Below, in pieces: positions 1-7,241 of a stretch of DNA of 34,962 nucleotides. Position 1 is the stretch's first letter. Each line of letters begins with the position of its first letter. A program made the position numbers and the translations under genes. The notes under the pieces are model-generated. The model ran no database searches and was not told where the DNA came from. It saw only the letters and a list, made by a program, of their open reading frames with translations. This DNA comes from Desulfobaccales bacterium (lineage in GTDB: Bacteria > Desulfobacterota > Desulfobaccia > Desulfobaccales > 0-14-0-80-60-11): NCBI GenBank assembly GCA_037481655.1, contig JBBFLF010000026.1, positions 1 through 34,962 of the forward strand, given 5' to 3'.

Positions 1-98
1 CTAAGGGGCGGTGGCCCCTTACCCCCTCCCCCAAGCCCCCACCCCCAATCCCTTATCGGGGTTGGGAGAGAGCCACTGCTCCCCGGCCTCCCCCGTAA
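1..98 (-). repeat. 3'-end multi-hairpin repeat, copy after plsB, truncated by the window edge
   Basis: On the minus strand this follows the plsB stop codon within about three bases. It contains a GC-rich arm with the GCAGTGGCTC core, a central near-palindrome at 44-66 (CCCAATCCC against GGGGTTGGG), and a terminal hairpin at 3-20 (AAGGGGC, loop, GCCCCTT). The stem of that last hairpin is cut by the start of the window. Bases 1-55 are exactly the reverse complement of 34908-34962. The same architecture recurs after lutB-lutC, dnaE and xerC. The role is unknown; 3'-end processing, mRNA protection or termination are possible. Confidence 0.85.
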
Positions 99-2798
99 TT
101 ACCGCCGGAAGAATCGGGCCAGTTGCCGGCCGTAGAAGTCCTTGGCGTCCTCGTCGCTGGGAGGACTGAAGGTGGCGGCCCCTTTGCCTTCCGGCCGCCT
201 TTTGGTGACGATGCCCTTTTCCCCGAAGAGCTTGAGGGCGTTCTGGAAGTTGGCCTCGGAGATGGCCTCGGAGCGCTCCACCTCCCCCAGCTTGTAGAGC
301 TTCTGGCCGATATTGAAGATGCGCTTCAGGAATTCCTTTTCGCTCCGGGGCTTTTTCTGCAGGTATTTGATGGAGCGAAAGACAATCCAATAAGATTCCA
401 GGTAGTTGTAGAGCAGATTGGCGAAGTAGGCCAGCTCCCGCAAGCCCGCGGCGGACAGGGCGTAACGCTCACCCGCGGCGTCCAACGGCACCACCACCTC
501 CCGGGCGCTCAAATACTCCAGCACCTCATCCACCTGGCGCTCCGGATCCAGTTCCTCGTAAATGAACTCATACTTGAACAGATCCTGCAGGAAGCGCAGG
601 TCTTCCACCACCTGCCGGCGGTCAAAGTCCACCCCCTGCCCGGAGAGGATGGAGAGCGCGGCCATGGAGGCGGGCAGGAAGAAATGGATGATGTTGTTCT
701 TGTAATACTCCAGGAGGGGCCGCTTGGTTTCGTCGATGCTGTAGCCCCCCAGCCCCAGCTCGTCGGTGAGACCCTCCTCCTGCTCAATACGGGTGATGAG
801 CTTGCGGGCTTCGCACAGGGCCAGGGTCTCCTCCACCGCCTGGGGCAGGTTGTCCAGGGAGTCGGCCCGGCGCACGCCTTTGGCCACGAGGTAACTGTGC
901 AGGGTCTGGATGATGCGGTAGAGCTCCCGCCGGTAGACGCCTTTCCTTGGGTAGGTGAGCAAAGCGGCGCACACCAGGGAAAAGGGGGTGACCACCGACA
1001 CCTGATTGATGGCCTGGACGATGCGGAAGGAGAGCTCCAGGCTCAGGTGCCGCAGGGCCTCCCCGTTGGTGAGATCCACCTCCGGGTGCTCCGCCAAGTA
1101 CGCCTTGAGGGAAATGGGAGCGCTGAACTGGATGTAGGCCCGGCCATAGCGCCGCTTGAGGAACTTGCGGGCCTTCACCAACTGGCCCACCGACTCCGCC
1201 TCCTTGGCTTTGCCTTCCAGTTCCTGCAGGTAGGCCTTCTCCTCCAGGACCTGGTCGTAGCCGATGAAAGTGGGCACCAGGATGAGGTCCGGGGCCGCTC
1301 CTTCCTTAAAGGTGCGGATCACCATGTTCATCAGGCCCATCTTGGGGAGGACCAGCTTGCCGGTGCGGGAGCGCCCCCCTTCAATAAAAAACTCCAGGTT
1401 GTGGCCGGTCTTCACCAGGGCCTTGAGGTAGGTATAGAGGACCTCGGCATAGAGTTTGGCCCCGTGGAAGCGCCGCCGGATGAAGAAGGCCCCGGAGTTG
1501 CGGAAGATCCAGGACATGGGCCAGAAGGCCAGATTTTTCCCGGCGGCGATGCGGGGCGGCGCCACATGGTGGTGATAGATCTGGTGGTTGAGGAGCAGGT
1601 AGTCCAGGTGGCTCTTGTGGCAGGGCACGAAGACCAGGTTGCCCTGCTCCCGGGCCCGGCGCACCGGCTCGAAGCCCTCTTCATCAAAGACCACGCCGGT
1701 GAACAGGTTCTGGGTGAGCCAGGTGACGGCCCGGTCCATGAGCCCCATGAGGAGGGCGTTGTTATCCGAGGAGATCTCCCAGAAATAGTCCTGGGCCGTC
1801 TTTTTCACCTTGGAGAGCTTCTTTTTCTCCGCCTCCGCCAGGTGCTCCATGAACTGAGTAAGGCCGGGATCGGTGAGGGTGAGCTCCAGGAATTCCTCCC
1901 GGGATTTGATCACCGGCCCCATGACCACCCGTTTTTTAAGGTCAATGCGGGCGATGAGTTCCCGCCGCAGTTCCTGGGCCACCTGACCGAGCTGCGCCTC
2001 CCCCGGATGGGCGGCCAGCACCTCCCGCAGGTTGATGGGATCCCCCATCTCCACCACGGCCTTTTTGGCTTTGACAAAGCACAGGGCCAGCTTCCGGAGC
2101 CTCCCCGGGTTCTCCCGGTCGCCGAAGAAGAGGTCCAGCAGCCCCTTGTCCTCCCGGGCCGGATCCCGGCTCAGCATCACCACCTGGGGCACCACGAAGA
2201 TGGGGAAATCCAGCTCCCCCTGCAGCTCCAGCAGATGCCTTAAGGGGTCCTCCCGGGGCTTGAGGAAGCGCTGCCGGAAGCCCACGGAGTCCACCAGAAA
2301 GAGCAGCGAGGCCCGGCGCTGCTGCAGGATGGTGCGGAAATAGCCGTCCTGGAAAGGCCGGGGCCAGGCCCGCTTGCGGGTGAAGTAATTGAGGGCGGCG
2401 GAAACAATCTGCACCAGGTGAGAAAAAGGCTGCCACATCCACAGGTTGAGGTCGAAGGCCACCTCGGGGGCGGGCAGACCCAATTGGTGGTAGCGCCGGT
2501 GGAAAAAGAGAAAATCCAGGTGGCTGCGGTACTTCAGGGCATAAACCACCGCCCCCTCCCGGGCCAGGGCCTGGAGGCGCTCCTGGTAGCGGGGGTTGAC
2601 GCCCACACGGGCGAAAAAGGGGTCCAGGGTGAAGCGCAAAATCCAGCCGGGACGGCTGGGGAGATAGCCGGCGTAATGGTACTCCTGCCCGGCCAGCCAG
2701 GCGGTGAGGCGTTGCACAAGGCGGCCGGCCCAACTCCGGGGCTTGGGTTCCGCCGGCGCGGGCAGGGGCGGGGTGAGGTCAGGCTGCGGTGTGTGCAT
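99..2798 (-). CDS. plsB: Glycerol-3-phosphate 1-O-acyltransferase PlsB
   Basis: This inner-membrane enzyme transfers an acyl group to position 1 of sn-glycerol-3-phosphate, the first step of phospholipid synthesis. The 899-residue product carries the acyltransferase blocks in order: the H-x4-D catalytic motif HKSHLD at about 394-399, an arginine-rich FFIRRRF block near 438-444, FIEGGRSRTG at about 471-480 and VPTFIGYD near 508-515. It is somewhat longer than the roughly 807-residue E. coli enzyme. Residues 83-165 look like a degenerate copy of the catalytic domain: YRSHLD at 90-95 aligns with HKSHLD but has lost the catalytic histidine. No clear ribosome binding site precedes the ATG, but a good sigma70-like promoter lies about 45 bases upstream. 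It sits 98 bases downstream of tatC on the same strand, and a repeat copy abuts its stop codon. Identification is secure. Confidence 0.97.
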   Translation of the reverse strand: MHTPQPDLTPPLPAPAEPKPRSWAGRLVQRLTAWLAGQEYHYAGYLPSRPGWILRFTLDPFFARVGVNPRYQERLQALAREGAVVYALKYRSHLDFLFFHRRYHQLGLPAPEVAFDLNLWMWQPFSHLVQIVSAALNYFTRKRAWPRPFQDGYFRTILQQRRASLLFLVDSVGFRQRFLKPREDPLRHLLELQGELDFPIFVVPQVVMLSRDPAREDKGLLDLFFGDRENPGRLRKLALCFVKAKKAVVEMGDPINLREVLAAHPGEAQLGQVAQELRRELIARIDLKKRVVMGPVIKSREEFLELTLTDPGLTQFMEHLAEAEKKKLSKVKKTAQDYFWEISSDNNALLMGLMDRAVTWLTQNLFTGVVFDEEGFEPVRRAREQGNLVFVPCHKSHLDYLLLNHQIYHHHVAPPRIAAGKNLAFWPMSWIFRNSGAFFIRRRFHGAKLYAEVLYTYLKALVKTGHNLEFFIEGGRSRTGKLVLPKMGLMNMVIRTFKEGAAPDLILVPTFIGYDQVLEEKAYLQELEGKAKEAESVGQLVKARKFLKRRYGRAYIQFSAPISLKAYLAEHPEVDLTNGEALRHLSLELSFRIVQAINQVSVVTPFSLVCAALLTYPRKGVYRRELYRIIQTLHSYLVAKGVRRADSLDNLPQAVEETLALCEARKLITRIEQEEGLTDELGLGGYSIDETKRPLLEYYKNNIIHFFLPASMAALSILSGQGVDFDRRQVVEDLRFLQDLFKYEFIYEELDPERQVDEVLEYLSAREVVVPLDAAGERYALSAAGLRELAYFANLLYNYLESYWIVFRSIKYLQKKPRSEKEFLKRIFNIGQKLYKLGEVERSEAISEANFQNALKLFGEKGIVTKRRPEGKGAATFSPPSDEDAKDFYGRQLARFFRR

Positions 2799-2841
2799 GT
2801 CGTGTCGGAATTGGGGTGTGGGCCATCAGACAGCCGAAATT

Positions 2842-2869
2842 ACTATAAATGAATCCTCCGGAGTGTCAA
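2842..2869 (-). promoter_or_regulatory. Sigma70-type promoter for plsB
   Basis: Read on the minus strand, a perfect -35 TTGACA (2864-2869) is separated by 16 bases from a -10 TATAGT (2842-2847). Transcription would start near 2836, giving a leader of about 38 bases before the plsB ATG. It lies between the tatC stop and the plsB start, so plsB can be transcribed on its own. Confidence 0.65.
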
Positions 2870-2896
2870 CCGGGCGGGCCGGCCGGGCGAGGAAGG

Positions 2897-3736
2897 TCAG
2901 CCGGCAGGCTCAGCCGGCAGGTGAGCCTCCTGGGGCCGTCCCTCGCCCACCAGACGGAGGAGCAGGATGGACACCTCGTACATGACGTAGATGGGGATGG
3001 CCACCACGATCATGGTGACCACATCGGCGTGAAAGGCGGCGATCACGGCGCTGAGCAGAATGGCCAGGCGGCGCTGCCCGGCCAGCATCTCCCGGGTGAC
3101 CAGTCCGGCCCGGCCCAGGATGAGAAAGATCAGGGGCAGCTCGAAGATCACTCCGAAGAGCAAAAGCAGGCGCAGGCAGAAATTGACATACTGGGTCAGG
3201 TTAAGCATGGAAAAGAGCAGTTCGCTCTCATAGGCCAGGGAAAAGGAGATGATCAGCGGCCAGACCAGATAAAGGAAAAACACCCCGCCCAGGACGAAGG
3301 CCAAGGTGCCGAAGGGCACGAAGAAATAGACGTAGCGCTTCTCCCAGGGGTAGAGGGCCGGCGCCAGAAAGAGCCACAACTGATAGAGAATCACCGGGAA
3401 GGCCAGGCCCAGCCCGGTGATCAGGGAGATCTTCATCTGGACGAAGAAGGGCTCCAAGGGGGCCATGTAATTGAGCTTGTGAGGCTGCACCTGGGGCAGC
3501 TCGGGCTTGAGCCCCAGCTTGGCCGCCAGCCCGGGAAATTTCTGGCTCGTCCAGAGGGAGACCTGATACTGGAGCTTCTGGGTGAGGGAAGGCTCCAGCA
3601 GCGGCCGCTGAATGAAGCGCTGCACCGTGGGAGCCAAGGGCCAGGAGAGGCCCATGGCGATGAAGAGCGCCACAAAGGAGATGATGAGCCGTTTGCGCAG
3701 GTCGTTTAAGTGCTCAAAAAAGGACATCTCCGTCAT
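2897..3736 (-). CDS. tatC: Sec-independent protein translocase TatC
   Basis: TatC is the inner-membrane receptor of the twin-arginine translocase; it binds RR signal peptides of folded cofactor-containing exports. The 279-residue protein opens with the family signature FFEHLNDLRKR next to the first membrane helix. It continues with the hydrophobic segments expected of the six-helix fold, including a long periplasmic insert between helices 1 and 2 (residues 40-100). The C-terminal region has the LAILLSAVIAAF and MIVVAIPIYVMYE helices. No tatA or tatB gene is visible here, so the partners must lie elsewhere. It is preceded by a convincing promoter and separated from the upstream M24 peptidase by 105 bases. 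The ATG at 3736 is used; a second Met three codons in is possible. Confidence 0.96.
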   Translation of the reverse strand: MTEMSFFEHLNDLRKRLIISFVALFIAMGLSWPLAPTVQRFIQRPLLEPSLTQKLQYQVSLWTSQKFPGLAAKLGLKPELPQVQPHKLNYMAPLEPFFVQMKISLITGLGLAFPVILYQLWLFLAPALYPWEKRYVYFFVPFGTLAFVLGGVFFLYLVWPLIISFSLAYESELLFSMLNLTQYVNFCLRLLLLFGVIFELPLIFLILGRAGLVTREMLAGQRRLAILLSAVIAAFHADVVTMIVVAIPIYVMYEVSILLLRLVGEGRPQEAHLPAEPAG

Positions 3737-3803
3737 GGCGCAATCATCCGGGGGTCAGTCGCACCTTCCGGCCGGGCGGCTGCCCCAGCAGCGAATTGTT
3801 CTC

Positions 3804-3832
3804 ATTGTAATCCATTACCGCGACCGGGGCAA
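3804..3832 (-). promoter_or_regulatory. Sigma70-type promoter for tatC
   Basis: On the minus strand a -35 TTGCCC (3827-3832), a 17-base spacer and a -10 TACAAT (3804-3809) lie between the M24 peptidase stop and the tatC ATG. The leader would be about 60 bases. The -35 is imperfect, the -10 good. Confidence 0.5.
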
Positions 3833-3841
3833 TGCGCGGGG

Positions 3842-5029
3842 CTAAACGATGACGATACCCCGGGGAGCCTGGGTCAGCCACTCCACGCCGTTCGCGGTCA
3901 GGCGGCAGGTGTCCTCCTGACCCACCATGCCGATGCCCGGCAAAAAGAATTTGGGCTCGAAGGCCAACACCATATCGGCTTCCAGGGCATAGGGCGAGCG
4001 GGCGGTGATGAGGGGCAGCTCATCCAGCTCCAGGCCCACCCCGTGGGCCAGGAAGCTCACCCGGTCCGGCCCCCGGCCCATGAAGCAGTCCTCCCATCCC
4101 CGGGCCTTGACCACCTGCCAGAGGCGGTCGTAGAGGTCTCCGGGGAGCACGCCCGGCCGGGCCTCGGCCGCAAAGACAGCGTAGAGCTCCTCCACCACCG
4201 CGAAGGCCTGCCAGGCCGCGTCCGGCAGGCCGCCCAGGGCGTAGAGGCGGGTCATGTCGGCGATGTAGCCCCCAAAGCAGGCGGCCAGATCCACGCTGAT
4301 GGGCTCCATGGGGTTAAGGGGCTTGCGGGACGGGCCCTGGGGAAAGGCGGCGCTGAAGCCCAGGCCCCCGGAGGGGGTGTCGGTGTAAGCCGCGGCCAGA
4401 CCCGCTTCCCCAGATAGCACATGCCCGAAGAAGACCTCCAGGTCCCAGCGCCGGAAGCGCACCAGCCCCTGGTGGCCCAGAGAGCGCAGGCGATACTCCA
4501 GCCGGGCGGAGAGCTCCAGCTCGGTCAAGCCGGGGGCGAGCAGCTCGGGGATCTCGGCATGCACCTTCGCCAGCATGGTGGCGGCCTCCCGGATGCAGCC
4601 CAGCTCATAGGCGGATTTCACCATGCGCTGGCGGCGGATGAGGGGCGAGACGTCCTGGATGGCCGCCTGGGGAAAGAGCTTTTCCTTGAGGTGGAGATAG
4701 AGCGTTGCGGGCAGGACGTCCAGCTCCAGGCCCAGGACCACCGGGGGGGCCAGGAGGTCCGAGAGCAGCCGGGGCAGCTCCGGCAAATTCCGGTAGTAGA
4801 TCAGGGGCCAGGGGAGCTCGCCCCGGCGGGGATGATCCTGGGGCCGCCGCACCAGCAGCCGGGGCTCTCCGGAGACGGGCACCGCCAGGAAACCTTCCAC
4901 GATGGTGCCGGTATAGTAGTAAAGGTCCGCCGGCTGGCGGATGAGGGCCAGGGAGATGCCTGCTTCTTTCAGCAGGCTTTGGAATTTCTCCCGGCGCTGC
5001 TCCAGTTCAGAGTGAGGCACAGGTTCCAT
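3842..5029 (-). CDS. M24-family (Xaa-Pro aminopeptidase-like) metallopeptidase
   Basis: A cytoplasmic pita-bread-fold peptidase of 395 residues. The N-terminal creatinase-like domain covers roughly residues 10-130 and the C-terminal catalytic domain 140-390. All five expected dinuclear metal ligands are visible: D247 (SVDLAACFGG), D258 (YIADMTR), H329 (FLAHGVG), E358 (LAFEPKF) and E372 (GQEDT). H203 (FGHV) may be the additional substrate-side histidine. The protein is therefore probably active as an Xaa-Pro aminopeptidase or dipeptidase, but substrate cannot be read from sequence. The ATG lacks a strong ribosome binding site. The upstream gap contains a copy of the 3'-end repeat belonging to the lutB-lutC gene. 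Confidence 0.9.
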   Translation of the reverse strand: MEPVPHSELEQRREKFQSLLKEAGISLALIRQPADLYYYTGTIVEGFLAVPVSGEPRLLVRRPQDHPRRGELPWPLIYYRNLPELPRLLSDLLAPPVVLGLELDVLPATLYLHLKEKLFPQAAIQDVSPLIRRQRMVKSAYELGCIREAATMLAKVHAEIPELLAPGLTELELSARLEYRLRSLGHQGLVRFRRWDLEVFFGHVLSGEAGLAAAYTDTPSGGLGFSAAFPQGPSRKPLNPMEPISVDLAACFGGYIADMTRLYALGGLPDAAWQAFAVVEELYAVFAAEARPGVLPGDLYDRLWQVVKARGWEDCFMGRGPDRVSFLAHGVGLELDELPLITARSPYALEADMVLAFEPKFFLPGIGMVGQEDTCRLTANGVEWLTQAPRGIVIV

Positions 5030-5065
5030 AATAAAGAAATGGTCAGATGAATTTTATGAGTAAAG

Positions 5066-5166
5066 GGGTGGAGGAGGGGCTCCCTCCCTGCCCTCAAGCT
5101 CCTATCCCACCGGCCCCATAAGGGGTTGGGGGAGCGGGTGTGAGGACCCCTGGCCCCCTCTCCCGC
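5066..5166 (-). repeat. 3'-end multi-hairpin repeat, copy after lutB-lutC (degenerate)
   Basis: On the minus strand this begins 26 bases after the lutB-lutC stop codon. It starts with GCGGGAGAGGGGGCC-AGGGG, which matches the left arm of the second hairpin in the dnaE-downstream copy. A central palindrome follows (CCCCTTATGGGG core) and then a decayed G-rich arm (AGGGAGGGAGCCCCTCC). The right arm of the first hairpin is mostly lost, so this copy looks older. Orientation relative to the upstream gene is the same as in the other three copies. Confidence 0.65.
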
Positions 5167-5191
5167 AATTTCTACAGAAAATCATATATCC

Positions 5192-7066
5192 TCAAGGACC
5201 GGGGTCATAGGCCACCACGTCCAGGGCCCCGGGGCCCTGGGCCCCCAGTACCAGGACCTTTTCGATATCCGCGGTGCGGGTGGGGCCGGTGAGCCAGCTT
5301 ATCCAGGGCTCCGGCCGGGCGGCGGCCAGGGTCAGGGAGTGGGCCAGGCTCAGATGGCTCTGCTGCCGGGGCACCAGCACCACCTGACGGCAGGCCTTGA
5401 AAGGCAGCCACCGGGCCGGCCCCGAGGGCGGCGCCAGGAGCACGCTTCCGGTTTCCGGGACCGCGGCCAGCCCCACGCTGACCACGGTGTCCGCCTCCGG
5501 GGCCCAGGTCTCCGCCGCCAGCCGGGCCGGGAGCCCCAAGGCCTGAAGCCTTTGGGCCACCGGCACCAACCAGGGATGGTCCTCCAGCCAGAAGGGGCCT
5601 TGGCTGTGTTCCCGGAGGAAAGCCGCCAGGGCCTCCGGGCCGGTCAATTCAAAGTAACCGGCGCCGGCCTCGGCAAAACGGGCCGGGGCGGGGGGGGAGG
5701 CGGCTGGCGGGGGGCTGGATACCCCTGAATCTGGAAACCGCGCTTGCCTTGCGGGGCCTTCGGTGGGGAGGGCGAGAACCCGCCCCTGTCGCCAGAGGGC
5801 CTGGAAACTCACCGGCGCCGGCGCCGGCAGGGCAGGGGAGGGGGGGAGGCGCCCCCCCTCCCGCCAGAGCCTCTCCCCCCGGCGATACAGGGCGGGGTGT
5901 CTCAGCAAGTGGCTGGCAACCCCGGCCACAAGGCGGGCCCGGTGGAAACGGCGGCTGGTGCGACGCAGGCTCAAGATGAGCTCCGGGAGGGGGATACCGG
6001 CGGGGCAGATCTCCCCACAGGCCCCGCACTGGGTGCACAGGTCGGGCAGATCGCCCAGGGGCGGCACAAAGGGGGCCAGCAGGATGCCGATGGCCCCGGG
6101 ATAGACCCGGCCATACACATGGGCGCCCCCGGCCTGGAAGACCGGGCAGATGTTGAGGCAGGCGCCGCAGCGCAGGCAGAAGAGGGCCTCCCTGAGCTCC
6201 GGGTGCGCCCCCAAGGCCCGGCGGCCGTTGTCCACCAGGACGAGATAAAAGGCCTGAGTCCCATAAGGGCCGTCCTTGAGGCCTTTGAGGAGATGCACCA
6301 GGGCAGTGAGGCGCTGGCCGGTGGCGCTGGCCGGCAATAGCCGGAGCACCACTTCCAGATCCGTGAGCCTAAGGAGGAGCTTTTCCAGGCCCATGACCGC
6401 CACCTGCACCGGCGGGGTGCAGGCGGTGCGCCGGAGATTGCCCTCGTTTTCCAGAAAGACCAGGGTGCCGTCCGGGGTGGCGGCATTGACCCCGGTGATG
6501 CCCATCTGAGCGGCCTCAAAGCGGGGCGCCAGATGACGGGCGGCCGCGGCGCACAGCTCCGGCGGCTCGGCGGGCAGGGCGTAGCCCAGGTGGCGGGCGA
6601 AGAGGCGGGCGATCTCCAGGCGGTCCAGGTGCAGGGCCGGCGCGGTGAGGTGGGCCGGGGGGTGGCCCGCCAGCTGCACGATGAACTCCCCCAGGTCGGT
6701 TTCGGTGACGTCCAGGCCGGCGGCGGTGAGGGCCGGGGTCAGCCCCAGCTCCTCGGTGGTCATGGACTTGGATTTCACCACCTCCCGCACGCCATGACGC
6801 CGGGCCAGGGCCAGGATCTGGGCCCGGGCCTGGGCCGCATCCTGAGCCCAGAGCACCTCGCCCCCCCAAGCCGCGACCGCCTCCCGGAGGGTGGCCAGGT
6901 TTTCCTCCCAGCGCGCCAGCACCCGGGCTTTGAGCTCCCGGGCCTGCCGGCGCCAGCTCTCCCACTGGGGATAATCGGCCACCAGACGCTCCCGGGCAGC
7001 CAGAGCCCGGTGAGTGGCTTGGCGCACGGTCCGGGGCCTAAGGGGCAGGGGGGGAATGCTTGGCAT
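5192..7066 (-). CDS. LutB-LutC fusion: LUD-domain iron-sulfur lactate utilisation protein
   Basis: A 624-residue protein with the LutB (LldF/YkgF) layout. An N-terminal LUD domain (about 60-290) includes the hallmark GITGVNAATPDGTLV near 189-203. It is followed by two [4Fe-4S] motifs of the CxxCxxCxxxCP type, at C297/C300/C303/C307 and C344/C347/C350/C354. After a Pro/Ala-rich linker (about 405-465), residues 480-624 resemble LutC (YkgG), ending in GPTRTADIEKVLVLGAQGP. LutABC-type systems oxidise lactate to pyruvate and pass electrons to the respiratory chain. The LutA (CCG-domain) partner is absent from this window, and no lactate permease or D-lactate dehydrogenase is nearby, so the substrate is inferred from family only. 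The adjacent genes are not obvious partners. Confidence 0.88.
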   Translation of the reverse strand: MPSIPPLPLRPRTVRQATHRALAARERLVADYPQWESWRRQARELKARVLARWEENLATLREAVAAWGGEVLWAQDAAQARAQILALARRHGVREVVKSKSMTTEELGLTPALTAAGLDVTETDLGEFIVQLAGHPPAHLTAPALHLDRLEIARLFARHLGYALPAEPPELCAAAARHLAPRFEAAQMGITGVNAATPDGTLVFLENEGNLRRTACTPPVQVAVMGLEKLLLRLTDLEVVLRLLPASATGQRLTALVHLLKGLKDGPYGTQAFYLVLVDNGRRALGAHPELREALFCLRCGACLNICPVFQAGGAHVYGRVYPGAIGILLAPFVPPLGDLPDLCTQCGACGEICPAGIPLPELILSLRRTSRRFHRARLVAGVASHLLRHPALYRRGERLWREGGRLPPSPALPAPAPVSFQALWRQGRVLALPTEGPARQARFPDSGVSSPPPAASPPAPARFAEAGAGYFELTGPEALAAFLREHSQGPFWLEDHPWLVPVAQRLQALGLPARLAAETWAPEADTVVSVGLAAVPETGSVLLAPPSGPARWLPFKACRQVVLVPRQQSHLSLAHSLTLAAARPEPWISWLTGPTRTADIEKVLVLGAQGPGALDVVAYDPGP

Positions 7067-7206
7067 GGACCTACTCAGCCGGGCTTTAGGAACTCTTCAC
7101 GACCTGCCATGTCTGACCGCCCGCCAGGCCGGAGCTTTCTCCTCACACTTATGCCTGCCGGGGGCGGGAATGACACCGCCCAGGCGGCCGGGAGATTGCC
7201 GGGGGC

Positions 7207-7228
7207 AAAAAATCAGAACGCCATTCTG
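7207..7228 (-). terminator. Possible weak intrinsic terminator after the ppiD-like gene
   Basis: Read on the minus strand, a short hairpin (CAGAA, loop TGGCG, TTCTG; 7214-7228) is followed by ATTTTTTG, a six-T run. The stem is only five pairs and AT-rich, so the call is weak. It lies just after the ppiD-like stop codon and before the lutB-lutC fusion. Confidence 0.3.
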
Positions 7229-7241
7229 CTTTGGCTGCGAA

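Noticed and set aside
123-2243. 706-residue open frame antisense to plsB
   Set aside because: Shadow of a conserved gene in GC-rich DNA; no motif or ribosome binding site.
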